Assembly: GCA_013329575.1 (NCBI GenBank)
Contig: DUJX01000142.1
Coordinates: 5,069 to 12,932, forward strand
Source of the DNA: Halobacteria archaeon
GTDB taxonomy: Archaea; Halobacteriota; Methanoliparia; Methanoliparales; Methanoliparaceae
Direction of reading: 5' to 3'
Length of the DNA stretch: 7,864 nucleotides
Part shown: positions 1-6,751 of the stretch, piece by piece
How the letters are laid out: every line of letters begins with the position of its first letter
Numbering within the stretch: position 1 is the stretch's first letter
Position numbers and translations under genes: made by a program
The notes under the pieces: generated by a model
Told to the model about the DNA's origin: nothing
The model's input: only the letters and a program-made list of their open reading frames with translations
The model's database searches: none

Positions 1-53
1 ATGACGTCGCCTTCACACGGCGAAGTTCCGGAGTTCAAATCTCCGCGAGCCCA
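1..53 (+). tRNA. tRNA-Val(CAC), 3' part, 5' end outside the window
   Basis: The first 53 bases fold as the last two thirds of a tRNA. The anticodon stem pairs 7-11 with 19-23 (5 bp) around the 7-base loop at 12-18; the anticodon is CAC at 14-16 after T13, so it reads GTG valine codons. A 5-base variable loop (24-28) is followed by a T arm pairing 29-33 with 41-45 around the loop TTCAAAT (34-40). The 3' acceptor strand is CGAGCCC (46-52) with discriminator A53, so the missing 5' end should read GGGCTCG. CCA is not encoded (TTT follows), as usual in Archaea, where a nucleotidyltransferase adds it. The canonical intron site after the anticodon is uninterrupted. The acceptor 5' strand and most of the D arm are not visible, so folding there is untested. 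Confidence 0.93.
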
Positions 54-78
54 TTTCATTATATGGGGTTTAGATTAG

Positions 79-699
79 ATGTCTAAAGTGGTATTTGACA
101 TAGATGGGGTGGTGATAGATATCCTATCTATGATCCTTGATATGTATAATGAATCATTCGACAAAGAATACAGATGTAAGGATATACAAGAATGGAATCT
201 ATCCGATCTACCTCTGTCCAAAGAGGAGATAACGGATCTGTTTTACGAAGCATATATGATTCCAGAAGATAAATTAAAATATTATGCGGGTGGAGCAGAT
301 TTATTAAAGAAACACCAAAAAGACGAGGTTTTTTTTATAACCGGAAGAGATAAAGAGTACAATTATTATACGAGGCGTGCTATAGATTTTGTTCTTAAGG
401 ATAACTCACTAAAACTCGATTATTCATTATATAACTCTAAAACGAAATACGATGATTTTGAAGATATATATAGAGTGTGTGAGACGTATTATGAAGATTC
501 ACCCTATATCTTTAAAAAATTATACCAGGTAAACAAAAAAGGATTTTTAGTGGCACATAACTATAATAAAGATTTATGGGACGAATTCCCAATTATAAGC
601 GTATGCAACGAAAGACAGAGCTGTTTTAACAGGATCTATAACAAGGAGGATTATATTTGCCAGAGCAGACCAATGAGAGAACATCTAGACGAAAGATAG
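79..699 (+). CDS. HAD-superfamily phosphatase, 5'(3')-deoxyribonucleotidase (NT5C)-like
   Basis: This 206-residue cytosolic protein has the haloacid dehalogenase catalytic core. Motif I is DIDGVV at 7-12, with D7 the expected nucleophile and D9 the acid/base. Motif II is FFITGR at 85-90 (T88). A lysine of motif III lies near 121-123, and motif IV is YEDSP at 138-142 (E139, D140). Residues about 15-70 would form a small helical cap. Length and layout resemble the NT5C/YorS-type deoxyribonucleotidases, which remove phosphate from nucleoside monophosphates, but the substrate cannot be read from sequence. The start fits because motif I begins at residue 7; there is only a weak purine run (GGGG, 65-68) before it. 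The last 43 nt overlap fni, which suggests co-transcription and coupling. The C-terminal tail after about residue 180 is not recognisable. Other HAD phosphatase activities remain possible. Confidence 0.78.
   Translation: MSKVVFDIDGVVIDILSMILDMYNESFDKEYRCKDIQEWNLSDLPLSKEEITDLFYEAYMIPEDKLKYYAGGADLLKKHQKDEVFFITGRDKEYNYYTRRAIDFVLKDNSLKLDYSLYNSKTKYDDFEDIYRVCETYYEDSPYIFKKLYQVNKKGFLVAHNYNKDLWDEFPIISVCNERQSCFNRIYNKEDYICQSRPMREHLDER
644..649 (+). promoter_or_regulatory. Shine-Dalgarno site that fixes the TTG start of fni
   Basis: AGGAGG lies 7 nt upstream of TTG at 657-659, inside the end of the HAD gene. The fni frame has a stop at 639-641, and the conserved family sequence (SRRKIEHL) begins at residue 10. 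No ATG or GTG lies between, so TTG 657 is the only reasonable start. Confidence 0.85.
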
Positions 700-1763
700 A
701 ACACCTGGAGATATGCCTAAACGATTATGTAGAGTCGTCATACAAAGCATTAGACGATATCGTCTTGATCCATGATGCTCTTCCCGAGATCGATAAAGAT
801 GAGATAATGATCGATAAAAGATTCCTCGGCCATGATTTTAAAGCTCCTATTATTGTGAACTCAATAACAGGAGGTCATCCTGATACAGAGATAGTGAATA
901 AGAACATAGCAAGAGCCGTTGAATTACTCGGTTTAGGAATGGGTGTGGGAAGCCAAAGAGCAGCAATAAAAGATTCTTCGATGGAGAGGACGTTTAAAGT
1001 TGCTAGACAAGAGGCACCAACGGCTTTTATCTCTTCAAATATTGGAGTACAACAATTAAAAGAGTTAAAAAAAACGGATATTGAGCGAATAATAAATATG
1101 ATAGATGCTGATGCTATATTTGTCCATTTAAATTTTCTTCAGGAGTCGATACAGCCAGAAGGAGACAAAAACGCTGCAGGATGCCTTGATAAGATACAAG
1201 AGATTTGTGACATGGTAGATATCCCCGTAATTGTGAAAGAGACTGGTGCAGGAATAAGTAGAGAGACATGTGAAAGATTAAAAAATATCAAGAAGATCGG
1301 GGCTATAGATGTAGAAGGTAGCGGAGGAACGAGTTTTTCTGCTGTAGAATACTATCGTGCAAAAAAAGAGGGTGATACGGTTTTAGCAAACTTAGGAGAA
1401 GATTTTTGGAACTGGGGCATTCCAACACCGGTTTCTTTGTTAGAATGCCTGGATGTCATGGATATCCCGATAATCTGTGGCGGGGGGTTGAGAAATGGTA
1501 TCGACGTTGCAAAAGTATTGTCGTTAGGAGCAGACATGGCAGCAATCGCCCGTCCGATTGTAGGACCTGCTTTAAAAAGTGATAGAGCGGTCTTGGACTT
1601 ATTAAATAGATATATAGATGGACTGAAGGTTACAATGTTCCTTACCGCGTGCGAAAGATTAGACGAACTAAGAGCCATTCCGGTAGTAATTACGGGTTAT
1701 CTTAACGAGTACTTAACTTTAAGAAAGATCGATGTTAGAAAATTGGCAAATAGAACGAAGTGA
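657..1763 (+). CDS. fni: Isopentenyl-diphosphate delta-isomerase, type 2 (FMN-dependent)
   Basis: This 368-residue cytosolic flavoenzyme interconverts IPP and DMAPP using reduced FMN and Mg2+, supplying the allylic starter for archaeal lipid synthesis. It is a full-length TIM-barrel protein. Visible family motifs are RRKIEHL (11-17), VNSITGG (67-73), GMGVGSQRAA (94-103), HLNFLQESIQPEGD (157-170, with the catalytic Gln and the metal-binding Glu), VIVKETGAGIS (191-201), DVEGSGGTSFSAVE (218-231), FWNWGIPT (250-257) and GGGLRNGIDVAKVLSLGA (275-292), the last being the FMN phosphate-binding stretch. Translation starts at TTG, 7 nt after a strong ribosome binding site, and overlaps the HAD gene by 43 nt. 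idsA follows after 65 nt. The motif set is complete and the call is firm. This enzyme is unrelated in fold to type 1 IDI. Confidence 0.96.
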   Translation: MPEQTNERTSRRKIEHLEICLNDYVESSYKALDDIVLIHDALPEIDKDEIMIDKRFLGHDFKAPIIVNSITGGHPDTEIVNKNIARAVELLGLGMGVGSQRAAIKDSSMERTFKVARQEAPTAFISSNIGVQQLKELKKTDIERIINMIDADAIFVHLNFLQESIQPEGDKNAAGCLDKIQEICDMVDIPVIVKETGAGISRETCERLKNIKKIGAIDVEGSGGTSFSAVEYYRAKKEGDTVLANLGEDFWNWGIPTPVSLLECLDVMDIPIICGGGLRNGIDVAKVLSLGADMAAIARPIVGPALKSDRAVLDLLNRYIDGLKVTMFLTACERLDELRAIPVVITGYLNEYLTLRKIDVRKLANRTK

Positions 1764-1828
1764 GATATACAAAGAATATACAAAGATTTTAAAAATGATT
1801 TTGGTAGTGTTTCATGAGGCGTTGATAT

Positions 1829-2800
1829 ATGGATATTGATTTTTATAAAGAGTTGATTGAGAAGAATTACCCGAGATATTTTGATGGAAGAGATCCAGAG
1901 ATACATTATGGTCCGATGAAGGAGTTATTGGCACGGGGCGGAAAAAGGTTACGTCCTATATTATGCATGCTCACCTGTGATACATTGGGTGGGGATCTCT
2001 ATGATGCAATACCTACGGCGATAGCAATAGAATTTTTTCACAATTTTACATTAATTCATGATGATATCCAGGATAATAGTCTATTACGAAGGGGAGAACC
2101 AACACTTCATATAAAATACGGAATCCCACTCATATTAAATTGTGGTGACGGGCTTTATGCTCTATCATACCAGGTGTTGAAAGATAATGAGAATTTACTC
2201 GGCGTAGATAAGGCATGGAGAATATTTTGTGAGATGATAGACATGAACGTTCTTCTTGTAGAAGGACAAGCCATGGATATGGAGTTTAAGAGAGATAAAG
2301 ATATGGACGAGGACGATGTGATCGAACTGATGCGAAAGAAGACCGGTGTTTTGTTTGGCGCGGCAGCCGGTTGTGGAGCTATAATTGCGGATGTTACTAA
2401 TGAGATAAAAGAATCGATCAAGTGTTTTTGGGAGAATATAGGGATTGCGTTTCAGATTAGAGATGATATTTTAAATTTAACAGGTAAAGAAGAGGATTAT
2501 GGCAAAAAGATAGGTGATGACATAGCAGAAGGAAAACCTACACTTCCTTTAATCCATTGTTTGAACAACTGTAATGAGGACGAACGAGAGTTCATAATGG
2601 ATCATCTAGATCACGAATATGATTACGATAAAGTCAAGGAAGTGATCGATCTATTCAAAAAGTACGGTTCGATAGATTATGCGGAAAAAATTGCAGAAAA
2701 AATTTTGATTGATTCTTATTCTGCCATAGAAGATATATCCATCCAAAAAAAAGATGATATGCTGTCTTTTGCCAATTATTTTATAAAAAGGAATAAATGA
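1829..2800 (+). CDS. idsA: Geranylgeranyl-diphosphate synthase (short-chain polyprenyl synthase)
   Basis: This 323-residue all-helical prenyltransferase condenses DMAPP and IPP stepwise to FPP and GGPP, the precursor of archaeal ether lipids. Visible motifs are GGKRLRP (37-43, IPP binding), the first Asp-rich motif DDIQD (78-82) followed by RRGEPTLH (87-94), GQAMDMEF (146-153), KKTG (170-173) and the second Asp-rich motif in FQIRDDILNLTG (208-219), then GKKIGDDIAEGKPTL (225-239). The first motif has no two-residue insertion and has Phe73 five residues before it and Thr74 next, as in archaeal GGPP synthases rather than bacterial FPP synthases. That supports C20 product length but does not prove it. 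The second motif ends in Asn216 instead of Asp, which is common in the family. The start is ATG with tGAGG (1815-1819) 9 nt upstream. It lies between fni and gltX, as in many archaea. Confidence 0.93.
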   Translation: MDIDFYKELIEKNYPRYFDGRDPEIHYGPMKELLARGGKRLRPILCMLTCDTLGGDLYDAIPTAIAIEFFHNFTLIHDDIQDNSLLRRGEPTLHIKYGIPLILNCGDGLYALSYQVLKDNENLLGVDKAWRIFCEMIDMNVLLVEGQAMDMEFKRDKDMDEDDVIELMRKKTGVLFGAAAGCGAIIADVTNEIKESIKCFWENIGIAFQIRDDILNLTGKEEDYGKKIGDDIAEGKPTLPLIHCLNNCNEDEREFIMDHLDHEYDYDKVKEVIDLFKKYGSIDYAEKIAEKILIDSYSAIEDISIQKKDDMLSFANYFIKRNK

Positions 2801-2802
2801 TT

Positions 2803-2835
2803 GATTAAGAGATAATGATCGATTAAAGAGATAAT
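2803..2835 (+). repeat. Imperfect tandem repeat between idsA and gltX
   Basis: GATTAAGAGATAAT (2803-2816) recurs as GATTAAAGAGATAAT (2821-2835), differing by one inserted A, with GATC between the copies. It fills most of the 63-nt spacer just after the idsA stop. It may be a local duplication in AT-rich DNA or a paired protein-binding site; nothing in the sequence decides this. Confidence 0.6.
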
Positions 2836-2863
2836 AATAAATATAAATCAAGAAGGAAGATTG

Positions 2864-4570
2864 ATGGAAAAAAGATCTGAATCTATAAACAGACTTATTG
2901 AATTATTCGCGTTGGAAAATGCTATAAAACATAAATCAGCTCCTAATTTTAACTCTGTTATTGGTAAATTGATATCAGAATACCCTGATGTTAAAAATAA
3001 TATGAAAAATTTGGCAAAAACTATACAAGATGTTATTAGCGAGATATCTATCCTAAATGATGCAGAGATAAGAGAAAGGTATACAATGCTGGCAAATAGC
3101 TTAGGGTATTCGGTAAGTAATAATGAAAAAAAGAAGAGAGATCTAATCCTACCAGATCTGCCTTTAAAAAATAAAGATCAACCTTTGGTAATGCGTATAG
3201 CACCAAACCCAAACGGCCCAGCAACGATAGGTCATGCACGGGGTATAATCACAAATGGCGAGTATGCGAGAATGTATGGCGGTAAATTTATACTGCGGTT
3301 TGATGATACCGATCCGAGGACAAAGAGGCCATTGATTGATGCATACGATTGGTATTTAGAGGATTGTCGGTGGCTAGGTTATAATCCCGATGAGATCGTT
3401 GTGGCATCGGACAGGATACCTATCTATTACGAATATGCAAAAAAACTCATAGAGATGGGTAAATCTTATGTATGCCTCTGTGAAAAAGACGATTTTAAAC
3501 GATTGAAGGATAATGGTAAGCCTTGCATGCATAGAGATCAATCTGTAGAAGAAAATCTTGGTCATTGGGAGAGGATGCTTTCGGGAGAGTATAATGAAGG
3601 TGAAGCAGTTTTACGTCTTAAAACGGACATTAACGATAAAAATCCTGCATTAAGAGATTTTGTCATATTTAGGATAATATACGAAGATCATCCTCGAGTA
3701 GGCGATAAATACTGTGTCTGGCCAATGCTCGATTTTGAGTCTGGGATAGAAGATCATCTATTGAACGTGACCCATATAATCCGTGGAAAAGATCTAATGG
3801 ATGCAGAACGAAAACAGAGGTTTTTTTACAATTATTTTGGATGGGAATATCCTATAACAATATACTGGGGACGAATCAAGATATACGAGTTCGGCAAGAT
3901 TAGTACCAGTTCTATAAAAAAGGGTATCGAAGAAGGACGATATATTGGCTGGGATGATCCGCGTCTTCCTACGGTTCGTGCGTTAAAAAAGAGGGGGATC
4001 GATCCTATCGCAATTAAAAATTTCGTGATCGGCCTAGGAGTAAACAGATCGGATATATCGATAAGCATGGAAAATTTATACGCGGAAAATAGAAAGATAA
4101 TAGATAACAGAGCAAAGAGGTACTTTTTTGTAAACGATCCTATCAAACTACAGGTAAAAGGTATAGACTCTTCGATCGAAAAGAATGTACATCTGCCTAT
4201 ACATCCAAGTTATCCAGAACGAGGGTATAGAGAGCTAAAGGCTAAGGATGTCGTGTTTATAACGGGCAAAGATTATAATAAATATATGAACTCGATCGTG
4301 CGATTAAAAGGATTGTTCAATATAAAAATAGATAAAAACGAGGCTTTTTACGTAGGCGATGAAATAAAAGAGGATATGCCCATAATTCACTGGCTGCCAT
4401 CTGGTTTAAAAATGAGCGTACTATCTCCAGAGGCAAAGTATGATGGGTTGGGCGAAGAGGGATTAAAAGATTCGATTGGAGAGGTTGTACAGTTGGAACG
4501 GTTCGGCTATGCCAAGATTGATTCTGTCAGCAACGATGGAGAGATTATCGCTTATTTCTCACACAAATAA
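2864..4570 (+). CDS. gltX: Glutamyl-tRNA synthetase, archaeal type
   Basis: This 568-residue class I aminoacyl-tRNA synthetase attaches glutamate to tRNA-Glu. In archaea without GlnRS it also mischarges tRNA-Gln for the GatDE amidotransferase. An N-terminal archaeal extension of about 100 residues precedes the Rossmann fold. The ATP-binding HIGH signature is degenerate, TIGH at 121-124 within PNPNGPATIGHARG (114-127). RFDDTDP (145-151) follows. A CxC...CxH set (C204, C206, C221, H223) resembles the usual archaeal zinc-type insert. The KMSKS equivalent is KISTS (345-349), followed by GWDDPRLPTVRALKKRGI (362-379), which is typical of the archaeal/eukaryotic GlxRS branch. The C-terminal region from about 420 is the beta-barrel anticodon-binding domain. 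ATG 2864 is chosen over the adjacent TTG 2861 because AAGGA (2853-2857) is then 6 nt away instead of 3. It is the last gene of the plus-strand run. Confidence 0.96.
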   Translation: MEKRSESINRLIELFALENAIKHKSAPNFNSVIGKLISEYPDVKNNMKNLAKTIQDVISEISILNDAEIRERYTMLANSLGYSVSNNEKKKRDLILPDLPLKNKDQPLVMRIAPNPNGPATIGHARGIITNGEYARMYGGKFILRFDDTDPRTKRPLIDAYDWYLEDCRWLGYNPDEIVVASDRIPIYYEYAKKLIEMGKSYVCLCEKDDFKRLKDNGKPCMHRDQSVEENLGHWERMLSGEYNEGEAVLRLKTDINDKNPALRDFVIFRIIYEDHPRVGDKYCVWPMLDFESGIEDHLLNVTHIIRGKDLMDAERKQRFFYNYFGWEYPITIYWGRIKIYEFGKISTSSIKKGIEEGRYIGWDDPRLPTVRALKKRGIDPIAIKNFVIGLGVNRSDISISMENLYAENRKIIDNRAKRYFFVNDPIKLQVKGIDSSIEKNVHLPIHPSYPERGYRELKAKDVVFITGKDYNKYMNSIVRLKGLFNIKIDKNEAFYVGDEIKEDMPIIHWLPSGLKMSVLSPEAKYDGLGEEGLKDSIGEVVQLERFGYAKIDSVSNDGEIIAYFSHK

Positions 4571-4762
4571 GTTTAAAATGAAAGACCATCAGTTCATTAA
4601 AAATCGATGATCTTAACACGATTTCTGGGTGCATAAATACATTATAACCGTTATCTATCGTATCTATTCGTTGCAAAAGATTTTGGTATCACCATAACAG
4701 CCAAGTACTATGATTTACCCACCTTTTCCTTTTATCCCTTATCCATCCTTAGTCAATGTCGA
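4571..4762. other. Convergent intergenic spacer without a visible gene
   Basis: This stretch separates the ends of gltX (plus) and the racemase gene (minus). No frame with a plausible start and family resemblance is present. A pyrimidine-rich, T-dominated run at about 4722-4741 could end plus-strand transcription, since archaeal polymerase can stop at U-rich tracts, but there is no clear hairpin. A weak 6-of-7 inverted repeat (about 4585-4591 with 4606-4612) is not convincing. Confidence 0.5.
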
Positions 4763-5884
4763 TCAGATTATCTCTTTCTCTTTTAGTACTTCTATGTCTT
4801 TTTTACTATATCCGAGATCTTTAAGTATTTTTTCTGTATCTTCTCCTTTTTCAGGCCCTTTATTAGAACTTATATCACTATCGTCAATATTTTGAAGATC
4901 TTCATCACCTCTTTCACCGAATTTAACCGGAAGATTCAATATGTTGTCATCTTTATTGAACACTTTTCTATATCTTATCAGTGGATCATTAAATACCTCG
5001 TCAGGGAGATATACAGGAGTTACCATATTTTCTTCTTTTTTGAAGAGATTCAGCCATTCTTCTAACGTTTTTTTTGAAAAGATCTCGCTTATCTCGGATA
5101 TGATCGATTTATCATACTGTTTATCTATAAAATCATCCCGTTCGATCGTTGAGCAAAAATTTCGCCAAAATTTTTCTTCTATTGCACCTACCGAGATAAA
5201 TTTGCCATCTTTTGTCTTATAAATATTGTAAAACGGTATTTCACTGGTTAAAAGTGTCTGATTGACATTTCCTTCAAACATTATAACAAAGAACTGTGTT
5301 ACAACATCTGTCATCGAGACATCTATATAAGCTCCTCTCCCAAAACGTTCTCTGCTATATAAACTAGATATAATAGATAACGCACCAAATAGACCCCCTG
5401 ACAGATCGGCAATAGTTATTCCAGGGATTATTGGCATGTCAAATGCTTTGTTTATTCCTAATAATCCTGAGATACTTATATAGTTTATATCATGCCCGGG
5501 TAGATCTTTGTACGGTCCGTCCTGGCCGTAACCGCTGATCGAACAGAGTATTACGCTATCGTTGTATCTTCTTAACTCGTCATATCCAAGTCCGAGTTTA
5601 TCCATAACACCTGGCCTGAATCCTTCTACTACGATATCAGACTTGGATACGAGATCCAGAAAGATCTTTTTGCCAATCTCTTTCTTCAAATTCAACGTGA
5701 TACTCTTTTTTTTAAAATTAATAAGATTAAAAAGAGGCGTGAACCTTGAATAATCATCATCGTTCGGTGCTTCTATCTTGATGACATCCGCGCCGAGTCG
5801 TGATAATATCCATGTACAGTATGGACCCGGTAACAACCTTGTTAGGTCTAAAACTTTTACTCCTTCCAGGATTTTCGATATCAT
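4763..5884 (-). CDS. Alpha-methylacyl-CoA racemase-type protein (CoA-transferase family III, CaiB/BaiF)
   Basis: This 373-residue cytosolic protein belongs to the interlocked-dimer family III CoA-transferases and most resembles the alpha-methylacyl-CoA racemase (AMACR/MCR) branch, which epimerises the carbon next to the thioester of 2-methylacyl-CoAs. The N-terminus carries LEGVKVLDLTRLLPGPYCT (7-25) and LGADVIKIE (30-38), then VVEGFRPGVMDKLGLGY (85-101), SGYGQDGPY (117-125), and the racemase signatures LPGHDINY (128-135, His131) and ADLSGG (159-164, Asp160), the expected catalytic pair. GAIEEKFW (233-240) matches the third conserved acidic site. Transferases instead depend on an Asp in a different context, so racemase is preferred; the substrate is unknown. 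The start has no ribosome binding site, but an AT-rich promoter-like block sits at archaeal distance, suggesting a leaderless mRNA. It lies 84 nt downstream of the Sir2 gene. The tail (340-373) is charged. Confidence 0.87.
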   Translation of the reverse strand: MISKILEGVKVLDLTRLLPGPYCTWILSRLGADVIKIEAPNDDDYSRFTPLFNLINFKKKSITLNLKKEIGKKIFLDLVSKSDIVVEGFRPGVMDKLGLGYDELRRYNDSVILCSISGYGQDGPYKDLPGHDINYISISGLLGINKAFDMPIIPGITIADLSGGLFGALSIISSLYSRERFGRGAYIDVSMTDVVTQFFVIMFEGNVNQTLLTSEIPFYNIYKTKDGKFISVGAIEEKFWRNFCSTIERDDFIDKQYDKSIISEISEIFSKKTLEEWLNLFKKEENMVTPVYLPDEVFNDPLIRYRKVFNKDDNILNLPVKFGERGDEDLQNIDDSDISSNKGPEKGEDTEKILKDLGYSKKDIEVLKEKEII

Positions 5885-5900
5885 AATTTTTAACGTTAGT

Positions 5901-5925
5901 AATTATATTTAATTTAAATTTAATA
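5901..5925 (-). promoter_or_regulatory. Probable archaeal TATA-type promoter of the racemase gene
   Basis: Read on the minus strand this stretch is unbroken A/T, including TAAATTAAATAT (5916-5905). If the A of ATG 5884 is +1, the centre of this AT box is near -27, the usual archaeal TATA position. No Shine-Dalgarno sequence lies before the ATG. Together these suggest leaderless transcription. The surrounding DNA is AT-rich, so chance is possible. Confidence 0.45.
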
Positions 5926-5968
5926 ATGTAGTCATAGTCTTAAATTAAAAAGGTCTGGATTATTTATC

Positions 5969-6751
5969 TTATTTATCTATCTGTCTCATCAATCTTCTTA
6001 CCTCTTCGACCACTTTGGGCAGAACGTTACCTATCTTATCATGAATCACTACATCTGCAACGTTATCGTACGGTGTCCTCTCAATGTTTATTATTACAAG
6101 TTTTGCTCCATGCCTTTTTGCCAATCGTGGAAGATCTGCCACAGGATATACTACTAATGATGAACCTATGGCGAGCAACAGATCACATCTACTAGCATAT
6201 TCGATAGATTGTGATAGGGCCTTTTTTGGTAACATCTCGCCAAAAAATACGACATCCGGTTTTATTATACCACCACAATCACATTTTGGTGGAATCTTTT
6301 GTTGTTCTATTATCTCTGCCAAAAACTCATCAAAGTCAATCTTTTTACTACAAATAAGACAGCTTGCAGTATTCATCGACCCGTGAATCTCTATAACATT
6401 CTTGCACCCTGCCTTTTGATGCAACATATCCACGTTTTGCGTAATGATCCCGCTAAGTTTACCCATTGCTTCTAACTCTGCTAGTGCTTTATGCCCTTTA
6501 TTTGGTTCTGCAGTAAACATACTCGTGATATCCATCTCAGAGACCAGATCGGTTAACTCATCAAGACTGAATCCTTTAATAAAAGAGTCTATGCTTGCAA
6601 ACTTTGTTGGGTCTATTTTTTCCCATATTCCCGTTCCTGGACTTCTAAAATCCGGAATTCCTGATTCTGTTGACATTCCGGCACCAGTCAAAGCAAAGAT
6701 CGACCTCGAATCCGTGATCAATCTTGCAATCTTTTTTATTTTATCATTCAT
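5969..6751 (-). CDS. NAD-dependent protein deacylase, Sir2 family
   Basis: This 260-residue sirtuin removes acyl groups from lysines, consuming NAD+ and producing nicotinamide and O-acyl-ADP-ribose. In archaea the known target of one homologue is the chromatin protein Alba, and acyl-CoA synthetases are targets in bacteria; which applies here is unknown. All core motifs are present: GAGMSTESGIPDFR (23-36) for NAD binding, TQNVD (104-108), the catalytic His123 in IHGS (122-125), a zinc site C131-x2-C134 with C157-x-C159, PDVVFFGEMLP (165-175), GSSLVVYP (196-203) and INIE (221-224). The length equals that of compact prokaryotic sirtuins. Its ATG overlaps the stop of the upstream phosphoesterase gene as ATGA, so translation is probably coupled. 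No separate promoter is evident, so it most likely depends on the promoter before the phosphoesterase gene. Confidence 0.96.
   Translation of the reverse strand: MNDKIKKIARLITDSRSIFALTGAGMSTESGIPDFRSPGTGIWEKIDPTKFASIDSFIKGFSLDELTDLVSEMDITSMFTAEPNKGHKALAELEAMGKLSGIITQNVDMLHQKAGCKNVIEIHGSMNTASCLICSKKIDFDEFLAEIIEQQKIPPKCDCGGIIKPDVVFFGEMLPKKALSQSIEYASRCDLLLAIGSSLVVYPVADLPRLAKRHGAKLVIINIERTPYDNVADVVIHDKIGNVLPKVVEEVRRLMRQIDK

Noticed and set aside
54..78. TATA-like ATTATAT as a promoter for the HAD gene
   Set aside because: It is only about 15-20 nt from the ATG, too close for an archaeal TATA box to give a transcript that includes the start codon.
657..699. Frameshift joining the HAD gene and fni into a fusion
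   Set aside because: Both proteins are complete in their core, and fni has its own start and strong ribosome binding site; overlap is the simpler reading.
2462..2476. Loss of the last Asp in the second Asp-rich motif of the prenyl synthase as a sign of inactivation
   Set aside because: Asn at this place (DDILN) is common in active GGPP synthases; the first motif and the other conserved residues are intact.
3832..4146. 104-codon open frame on the minus strand inside gltX
   Set aside because: It covers the KISTS region of a clear synthetase; the open frame results from codon usage of the real gene.
4941..5222. Open frame on the plus strand opposite the racemase gene, with hydrophobic and serine-rich translation
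   Set aside because: Serine/leucine/phenylalanine-rich translations are typical antisense readings of Lys/Glu/Asp-rich genes; no independent evidence.
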